Translations under genes and position numbers: made by a program | Shown: positions 6,185 through 10,586 of the stretch, in pieces | Layout of the letters: every line of letters starts with the position of its first letter | Position numbering within the stretch: position 1 is the first letter of the stretch | The notes under the pieces: generated by a model | The model's database searches: none | The model's input: only the letters and a program-made list of their open reading frames with translations | What the model was told of the DNA's origin: nothing | DNA from: Actinomycetota bacterium | Lineage (GTDB): Bacteria > Actinomycetota > Acidimicrobiia > Acidimicrobiales > SZUA-35 | Reading direction: 5' to 3' | DNA length: 10,586 nucleotides | Assembly: GCA_027730885.1 (NCBI GenBank) | Contig: JAQCHM010000083.1 | Span: 1 to 10,586, forward strand

Positions 6185-7411
6185 TCAGGCCTCGCGGCGC
6201 CACTCGGGAACGCGGGACGAGATGATGCCCTCGGCGCTGAGGTGGGCCAGCTCGTCATCGCCAAGCCCGAGCAGACGGGTCAGCACCTCGCGGTTGTGCT
6301 CGCCCCGGAAGCCGACAATGGGATTGAGGCCACTGTCGGCGTCGCTGAACCGCCACGGTGACTGGGGCACAGTGACCGAGGTACCCCGACCGAGGTCGAC
6401 GTCGACGAAGGCGCCGCGTTCGGCGGCCCATTCGGTCGCCGCCAAGTCAGGCACCGTGCGGACCTCGGCCGCGAGGACGGTCGACACCCCGATCGCCTTC
6501 TCCAGCTCCTCAGCGGTGTCGAAGTTGGCCACCCACGTGGCGATGTCCGCCTGGTACGCCTCGAGGTTTGCGATTCGATCGGCCTGGGTGGCGAAGCGGG
6601 GATCGTTTCGCCAATCGTCGCGCCCCGTGGCCTTGACCCAGATCGCAAAGGCGCCGCCGGTCGTTGCATCGATGGTGATGTTGACGAAACGGCCGCTGCG
6701 CAGCTTGTAGATCGCCGACCAGTTCTGCCCGGCCCGGAAGCCGACGGGCGGATCCTCGCCGAGCAACTCGGCCGATGCGAGGTCGTTCACCATGAGGGTC
6801 GACTCGGCCATCGACACCTCGACCGCTTGGCCCTTGCCGGTCCGATTGCGCTGGTACAGCGCGGCCAACAGCGCCGCCAGCGCGTGCAGGCCGGTATAGG
6901 TGTCCGAGTGCGACATGGGGTCATTGCGGGGATGGTCCTGCTCGCCCCGACGCCGCGCCACCATCTCGGTGATGCCCGCCTCGGCGTGCAACGCCGAAGC
7001 GTAGGCACCCTGGTTGGCCCGGGAGTTGTTGTGACCCCAGCCGCTGATCGAGGCAACGATGATCCGAGGGTTGCGGGCGGCCAGGGTCTCGTAGGCGAGA
7101 TCCAGTTTCTTCATCACCTCCGGCCGGTAGTTCTCCAGGACGACGTCGGCCTTCTCGACCATCCGAAGGAAGAGGTCGCGGCCTTCGGGCTGGGTGAGGT
7201 CCAGTGACACGCACTCCTTGCCTGCGTTGTAATGGACGAAGTACGTCGACATCCCGTCGACGCGGGGCATCATCGCCCGGGTCAGATCGCCGTCGGGCGG
7301 TTCGATCTTGATGACTTCGGCGCCCAGGTCGGCCAGGAGACGGCTGGCGATCGGACCGGCGAGGGCGCGGGTGAGATCCAACACGACGACATCGGAAAGC
7401 GGACGGCCCAT
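6185..7411 (-). CDS. CaiB/BaiF (family III) CoA-transferase, intact
   Basis: Complete 408-residue family III CoA-transferase, numbering from the ATG at 7409-7411. Landmarks in order: VVVLDLTRALAGPIASRLLA (8-27), EVIKIEPPDGDLTR (32-45), a V-V-L-E-N-Y-R-P segment (about 90-97), and HSDTYTGLHALAALLAALYQ (168-187), whose Asp170 is the probable acyl-anhydride-forming Asp. TGKGQAVEVSMAES follows, and the C-terminal lobe is normal in length. A TTG three codons upstream (7420) is an alternative start; neither has a strong Shine-Dalgarno, though AGGG lies 8-9 nt before the TTG. It acts in the cytoplasm on an unidentified carboxylic acid/CoA pair. Upstream on the same strand, 69 bp away, is the SnoaL-like gene, so the three minus-strand genes 8460 to 6185 may form one unit. 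It differs clearly from the frameshifted CoA-transferase it faces, so the pair is not a recent duplication. Confidence 0.93.
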   Translation of the reverse strand: MGRPLSDVVVLDLTRALAGPIASRLLADLGAEVIKIEPPDGDLTRAMMPRVDGMSTYFVHYNAGKECVSLDLTQPEGRDLFLRMVEKADVVLENYRPEVMKKLDLAYETLAARNPRIIVASISGWGHNNSRANQGAYASALHAEAGITEMVARRRGEQDHPRNDPMSHSDTYTGLHALAALLAALYQRNRTGKGQAVEVSMAESTLMVNDLASAELLGEDPPVGFRAGQNWSAIYKLRSGRFVNITIDATTGGAFAIWVKATGRDDWRNDPRFATQADRIANLEAYQADIATWVANFDTAEELEKAIGVSTVLAAEVRTVPDLAATEWAAERGAFVDVDLGRGTSVTVPQSPWRFSDADSGLNPIVGFRGEHNREVLTRLLGLGDDELAHLSAEGIISSRVPEWRREA

Positions 7412-7480
7412 GCCCCGCAATCTACCCTGCGAGTTCCCGCAAATCGATCTGGGCGCGTGGTGGCCGATGTCAGGCGGATC

Positions 7481-8002
7481 TCAGACCGGAGCGTTCGCGT
7501 CGAGGATCCAGTTGACCACGTCCTCCTCGTCGCGGCGGCCCCAGACGCCGAGTGTGCCCCGAAGCTTGCCGGCCGGGACCGGATCGACCCGCCGCCATTC
7601 GGTGGCAACGACCCGGTGGGCGATGAGCCAGGCGCCGTCGTCGCGTTTCTCGAACCGGTCGACGTAACGGATGCCGAACACGTCGTCGAGGCCCGTGCCG
7701 TCGGCCAGTTCCTTGCGGTGATAGGCGACGGCGTAGGTCTCGGTCCGGGCCACGTCGCCGGACACCTCGATGAGCATGTTGCCCATGAAGTGTTGGGTCA
7801 CGAGGAAGCGGGGGAGGAAGCTTCTGCAGAACGCGATGAAGCCGGGCACGTCGCCCTGAAAGCTGCCGTGGTCGTCGTACGCATCGGGGTGGTAGCAGGA
7901 GGAGACGAGATCGAAGTCCATCCGGTCCACGCCCCGGGCATAGCGGTACAGCACCTCGCGTATCTCTTCCTTGGCCAGCAGGTCGTCCATGGTCAGTCGC
8001 AT
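7481..8002 (-). CDS. SnoaL-like / nuclear transport factor 2 family protein
   Basis: 173 residues matching the SnoaL_4 group of NTF2-like alpha+beta cone proteins. The N-terminal helix motif reads LYRYARGVDRMDFDLVSSCY (18-37) and is followed by HPDAYDDHG (38-46), with the acidic/His residues that form the pocket in scytalone dehydratase-like and ring-hydroxylating beta-subunit-like relatives. The C-terminal sheet carries RYVDRFEKRDDGAWLIAHR. The family includes dehydratases, cyclases and isomerases, but many members have no proven activity, so the reaction is not assigned. The ATG at 8000-8002 overlaps the TGA of the SRPBCC gene by one base (TGATG), implying translational coupling. A second ATG four codons in is possible. 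It is a soluble cytoplasmic protein, likely serving the same pathway as the CoA-transferase downstream. Confidence 0.88.
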   Translation of the reverse strand: MRLTMDDLLAKEEIREVLYRYARGVDRMDFDLVSSCYHPDAYDDHGSFQGDVPGFIAFCRSFLPRFLVTQHFMGNMLIEVSGDVARTETYAVAYHRKELADGTGLDDVFGIRYVDRFEKRDDGAWLIAHRVVATEWRRVDPVPAGKLRGTLGVWGRRDEEDVVNWILDANAPV

Positions 8003-8460
8003 CAGCTCAACCTAGTCTCGGCGAGGGTGGCGAGGCGATCGATCGGTGCGGCGAGGCGCTCGGTGGTCGTGGCCCGGGCCCGGGGGAACCGGGTCTCGTC
8101 GTGGAGGTCGGTCCAGTCGTAGGTGTGGGTGACGAGCGACCGGTCGGTGTCGAGCCGCTCGATCTGCCACCGCCAGAGGTGTCCCACCGGGGCACGGCCC
8201 GGTTTGGCCGGCCGCCAGGCGATGCGCTCACCCTCGGTGAACTCGACCACGTGGTTCTCCCTCACCGCGCCCATGGTGAGGGTCATGGAGAAGACGTCGC
8301 CCACGGCCCGCACTCGTTGCCCCGACGGACATTCGGCCAGGTTGTCGTTGCCGTCCCACTCTGGCTGGCGGGTCGGCTCGGCGATCAGTTCGAAGATCCG
8401 GCCGGGTGGCGCCTGCACCTCACGGCTGGCAACGATGATCCGGGGTTCGGAGGAAGTCAT
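8002..8460 (-). CDS. SRPBCC family protein (polyketide cyclase/START-like)
   Basis: 152 residues with the SRPBCC (Bet v1/START-like) layout: an opening strand with IIVASREVQAPPGRIFELIA (8-27), then PTRQPEWDGN, a central antiparallel sheet around VGDVFSMTLTM and HVVEFTEGERIAWRP, and a long C-terminal helix (TTTERLAAPIDRLATLAETR) that closes the hydrophobic cavity. Members bind hydrophobic ligands or act as polyketide/aromatic cyclases; no specific activity can be assigned. I chose the ATG at 8458-8460 because family similarity begins there. GGAGG (complement of 8473-8477) lies 12 nt upstream, a long spacing. The open frame reaches 8511, but the extra Arg-rich residues look non-native. It is first in a probable operon with the SnoaL-like gene (one-base overlap) and perhaps the CoA-transferase, and is divergent from the MFS gene. 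Confidence 0.85.
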   Translation of the reverse strand: MTSSEPRIIVASREVQAPPGRIFELIAEPTRQPEWDGNDNLAECPSGQRVRAVGDVFSMTLTMGAVRENHVVEFTEGERIAWRPAKPGRAPVGHLWRWQIERLDTDRSLVTHTYDWTDLHDETRFPRARATTTERLAAPIDRLATLAETRLS

Positions 8461-8576
8461 TTCGATAGCATGCCTCCGTCTCTCGGTATGTTTCGATCGT
8501 CCTCGCCTCATTCCCGCACTCCCAACGTCGAACTCGAACCCGTTTCGTTGGCGACCAGCAGCGTGTGTGAGAGTGC
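8461..8576. promoter_or_regulatory. Divergent intergenic region (SRPBCC operon / MFS operon)
   Basis: These 116 bp lie between two divergent starts and should contain both promoters. I can see only the GGAGG site of the SRPBCC gene (8473-8477). No convincing -35/-10 pair or operator palindrome stands out. The role is inferred from position. Confidence 0.35.
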
Positions 8577-9776
8577 GTGAATATGCGAAAGCTCTACCTC
8601 CTTGCCGCGGTCACGATGGCCGGCGTCAGCGCCGTTTTCTCGCTCCTCGCCGAGCTCGAGAAGCGATACGACCTGGCCACCCGGCACCTCGGCTGGATCG
8701 CAGCCAGCGCCTTCGTCGCCGCGCTCGTCGCCCAACTCTGGCTCTCCCGCTACGCTGACCGGGGACACGCGGGCCTGTTGTTGCGGGTCGGCATCGTGGC
8801 ATCGGCGGTCGGTCTGTTGTGGTTCGCGGCCTCGACCGAGGTCTGGCAATTCGTGGCCGCTCGCGGCCTGCTGGGCGCAGGAGTCGGCATGATCGTGCCA
8901 CCGGCCCGTCGCGCCCTGGTGGTGGGGGCCGAAGGCAACCACGGCGAGCGACTCGGGGTGTTCTACTCCGCGTACCTGGCCGGGTTCGTCTTCGGTCCGC
9001 CCATTGGCGGCTTCCTCACCGAGATCGGCGACGTCCGCCTGCCGTTCGTCGTGTTCGGACTGCTCACCGCGTCCATGATCGTCCCCATTGCGCGCCTCGA
9101 CATGCCCGAGGCCGACCCGTCGACCGTTCGCACCGACATCGACAGTCGTCGTGTCCTGCGTCGTCTGCTCCGATCGCGGAAAATGCTGGCCGCCCTGCTC
9201 GTGGTGGTGTCGTTCCGGTACTCGATCGGGGTGTTCGAGCCCCTGTGGGCCACCCACCTCGACGATCTCGGAGCGTCGACCCGGGTGATCAGCCTGTCCC
9301 TGAGCGCCTTTGCCTTTCCGATGCTGATCGTGGCCAAGCAGGCGGGGCGGCTGAGCGACCGGGTGGGTCCCCGATTGGCCTCGTTGCTGGCTGCGGCCAT
9401 GACCTTGCCGATGATGGCCACCTACGGCTACGCCGGCGTGTTCTGGGTCATCTTGATCGTGGCCGTACCGCACGGCTTGATGGAGGCGATCCTCTCGCCC
9501 GGATCGCAGTCGGCGGTCGCGCTCGCGGCGTCCGACGACGACGCCGCATCGGCCCAGGGGCTGGCCGAGGCCTCGGGCTCGGCCGCTGCTGCCGTGGGTG
9601 CCCTGACCGCGCCCTCCGTCTTCGAGGCCTACGGCGCCGGTCCGGCGTGGGTGCTCGCAGCCGCGGTCATGGCCGCACTGCTCACGACCAGTTGGGTCCT
9701 CGACCCGCCGGTGCGTCGCCGCTCCGTCGCCGTCGAGGACGGCCGGCTGCGCCCGGCCTCGGCGATCGAAGGATGA
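8577..9776 (+). CDS. Major facilitator superfamily (MFS) transporter
   Basis: 399-residue integral membrane protein with the hydrophobic pattern of a 12-helix MFS permease. It has six helices in 5-175, a basic cytoplasmic loop (about 177-202) and six helices in 203-375. The motif A loops after helices 2 and 8 are visible as LSRYADRGHAG (56-66) and GRLSDRVGPR (257-266). The antiporter-type motif C is AGFVFGPPIGG (135-145), which favours a proton-coupled drug or metabolite exporter (DHA1-like) over an uptake system. Substrate unknown. The start is GTG at 8577; an ATG two codons later (8583) is equally plausible, as no strong Shine-Dalgarno separates them. The stop overlaps the DUF427 start by 4 bp (ATGA), so the two are translationally coupled. 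It is divergent from the SRPBCC operon and could export a product or intermediate of that pathway, which is inference only. Confidence 0.92.
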   Translation: MNMRKLYLLAAVTMAGVSAVFSLLAELEKRYDLATRHLGWIAASAFVAALVAQLWLSRYADRGHAGLLLRVGIVASAVGLLWFAASTEVWQFVAARGLLGAGVGMIVPPARRALVVGAEGNHGERLGVFYSAYLAGFVFGPPIGGFLTEIGDVRLPFVVFGLLTASMIVPIARLDMPEADPSTVRTDIDSRRVLRRLLRSRKMLAALLVVVSFRYSIGVFEPLWATHLDDLGASTRVISLSLSAFAFPMLIVAKQAGRLSDRVGPRLASLLAAAMTLPMMATYGYAGVFWVILIVAVPHGLMEAILSPGSQSAVALAASDDDAASAQGLAEASGSAAAAVGALTAPSVFEAYGAGPAWVLAAAVMAALLTTSWVLDPPVRRRSVAVEDGRLRPASAIEG

Positions 9777-10333
9777 GTGCCGCCGATGAAGAGGAATCTT
9801 CGTGGTTGGAGCAGGCGAGATCGGGCTGGCTGAACCGGGGTGACCGGCGACCGGCGTTCGCTCTCGAGCCTGCCCCGGGTCAGGAGTCCGCGTGGGACTA
9901 TCCCCGTCCGCCGGCGATCGTGGTCGAGCGTCGGCTCGTCATCATCGGCGACCCCGAGCATCCGTTGGTTTCGACGGACCGGTCGTTGCGGGTCCTGGAG
10001 ACAGCGAGTCCGCCGACGTTCTACTTCGCAGCGCAGGACGTCAGGACCGAACGACTGGTGGTGGCAGGCGGCTCCTCGTTCTGCGAATGGAAGGGTCCGG
10101 CCCGGTTCTGGGCGTTGCGGGAGCAGCCGGACCAAGCCATCGCTTGGAGTTACCCCGAGCCGCTTGCCGGGTTCGAGACGATCGCCGGGCACCTCTCGTT
10201 CTACCCTGACCGCATACGGTGCGAGGTCGAAGGTGAGGTCGTCCGGCCCCAGGCCGGCGGTTTCTACGGCGGCTGGATCACCGACAAGGTTGTTGGTCCT
10301 TTCAAGGGCGATCCCGGTACGTCGGGCTGGTAG
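9773..10333 (+). CDS. DUF427 domain-containing protein
   Basis: 186-residue soluble protein of the DUF427 family, whose function is not established. After a ~40-residue leader come DYPRPPAIVVERRLVII (42-58), a beta-rich core with RVLETASPPTFYFAAQDV (73-90), SSFCEWKGPARFW (101-113), AWSYPEP (124-130) and IAGHLSFYPDRI (137-148). The C-terminal tail FYGGWITDKVVGPFKGDPG (164-182) is, as I recall, typical of the actinobacterial form. The conserved Cys-Glu-Trp-Lys-Gly patch suggests a binding or catalytic site. The start is ATG 9773-9775, overlapping the MFS stop (ATGA), so translation is probably coupled. The same frame is open far upstream, through the MFS gene, but that is out-of-frame shadow sequence. 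Pairing with an exporter may mean a shared role, but DUF427 genes occur in many contexts. Confidence 0.9.
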   Translation: MSAADEEESSWLEQARSGWLNRGDRRPAFALEPAPGQESAWDYPRPPAIVVERRLVIIGDPEHPLVSTDRSLRVLETASPPTFYFAAQDVRTERLVVAGGSSFCEWKGPARFWALREQPDQAIAWSYPEPLAGFETIAGHLSFYPDRIRCEVEGEVVRPQAGGFYGGWITDKVVGPFKGDPGTSGW

Positions 10334-10381
10334 TAGGCCGCGGAGGTCTGACGGATCGGACCGGCCGACTACCGTCGTGCC

Positions 10382-10586
10382 ATGTCTCAGACACCGAGCG
10401 CAAGTCACGAACCAGGGGGTCCGGTTGGGCTGACCGGGCTGTCGGTGGTGGAACTTCCGGGCTCGGTGGCCGGCGCGTACTGCTCGCGGCTGCTGGCAGA
10501 TCAGGGTGCCGCGGTCACCGTCGTAGGCGATCCTCAGCGACCGTTGGCCGAAGGCGACCTCCGCGGCCTCGAGGCGGCCCTGAGGG
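10382..10586 (+). CDS. CaiB/BaiF family CoA-transferase, N-terminal part (runs off the window)
   Basis: ATG at 10382 opens a frame that stays open to the right edge (68 codons). After a ~15-residue hydrophilic leader it reads LTGLSVVELPGSVAGAYCSR (17-36) and LLADQGAAVTVVGDP, the first beta-alpha-beta unit of family III CoA-transferases. The usual E-P-P of the CoA-binding loop is replaced here by G-D-P. That divergence suggests a member of the longer or fused subfamily, or an atypical paralogue; the catalytic Asp lies beyond the window. It lies 48 bp after the DUF427 stop on the same strand, so it may belong to the MFS-DUF427 transcription unit. No Shine-Dalgarno is evident. Confidence 0.8.
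   Translation, partial: MSQTPSASHEPGGPVGLTGLSVVELPGSVAGAYCSRLLADQGAAVTVVGDPQRPLAEGDLRGLEAALR

Noticed and set aside
8508..9473. A 321-codon open frame antisense to the MFS gene
   Set aside because: Its composition is rich in His, Gln, Gly and Arg with no recognisable domain, and it is fully explained by the codon pattern of the membrane protein opposite.
8819..9772. Upstream extension of the DUF427 frame through the MFS gene
   Set aside because: The frame happens to be open, but the extension is an Arg-rich out-of-frame reading of the MFS gene. The DUF427 protein has a natural start at 9773.
1..10586. Defence system, toxin-antitoxin pair, CRISPR array, prophage or insertion sequence
   Set aside because: I looked for short regularly spaced repeats, nuclease/helicase/reverse transcriptase/transposase motifs and small paired ORFs on both strands and saw none.

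Overview
The window looks like chromosomal DNA of a high-GC Gram-positive bacterium. An actinomycete of the Acidimicrobiia type is my best guess, inferred from GC-rich coding sequence, a F420-type luciferase-like oxidoreductase, several CaiB/BaiF CoA-transferases, an actinobacterial-style DUF427 protein and hairpin-only terminators. No rRNA, tRNA, CRISPR array, transposase or phage gene is visible, and no gap without a gene exceeds about 150 bases.

Layout. Positions 1-407 (minus strand) hold the N-terminus of a lipoprotein, then the 3' hairpins and the end of a pterin-4a-carbinolamine dehydratase gene (405-701). At 765-1480 (minus) lies the C-terminal two thirds of an amidohydrolase. It abuts, head to head, the last ~72 codons of a luciferase-like oxidoreductase on the plus strand (1483-1704). 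A complete F420-type LLM oxidoreductase follows on the minus strand (1751-2629). Next come the C-terminal ~450 residues of a xanthine-dehydrogenase-family molybdenum subunit (2692-4044) and an enoyl-CoA hydratase lacking its C-terminus (4041-4721), which overlap by 4 bp. Divergent from these is a CaiB/BaiF CoA-transferase with a one-base frameshift (4871-6150). It converges on an intact second CaiB/BaiF enzyme (6185-7411, minus), which sits downstream of a SnoaL-like and an SRPBCC protein. From 8577 rightward on the plus strand are an MFS exporter, an overlapping DUF427 protein and the start of a third CaiB/BaiF protein.

How the genes fit together. The theme is acyl-CoA and small-molecule catabolism: CoA transfer (CaiB/BaiF), crotonase chemistry, F420/flavin redox, molybdenum hydroxylase and amidohydrolase/decarboxylase chemistry, with small NTF2-like and START-like proteins. 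Such mixed clusters are typical of actinobacterial degradation of steroids, aromatics or other xenobiotics. The substrate cannot be read from sequence.

The most notable observation is a run of lesions between about 1.46 and 5.82 kb: two junctions that each join truncated genes, and one frameshift. This is either a decaying catabolic island or a set of assembly/sequencing errors. I found no convincing new defence system, mobile element or RNA system.
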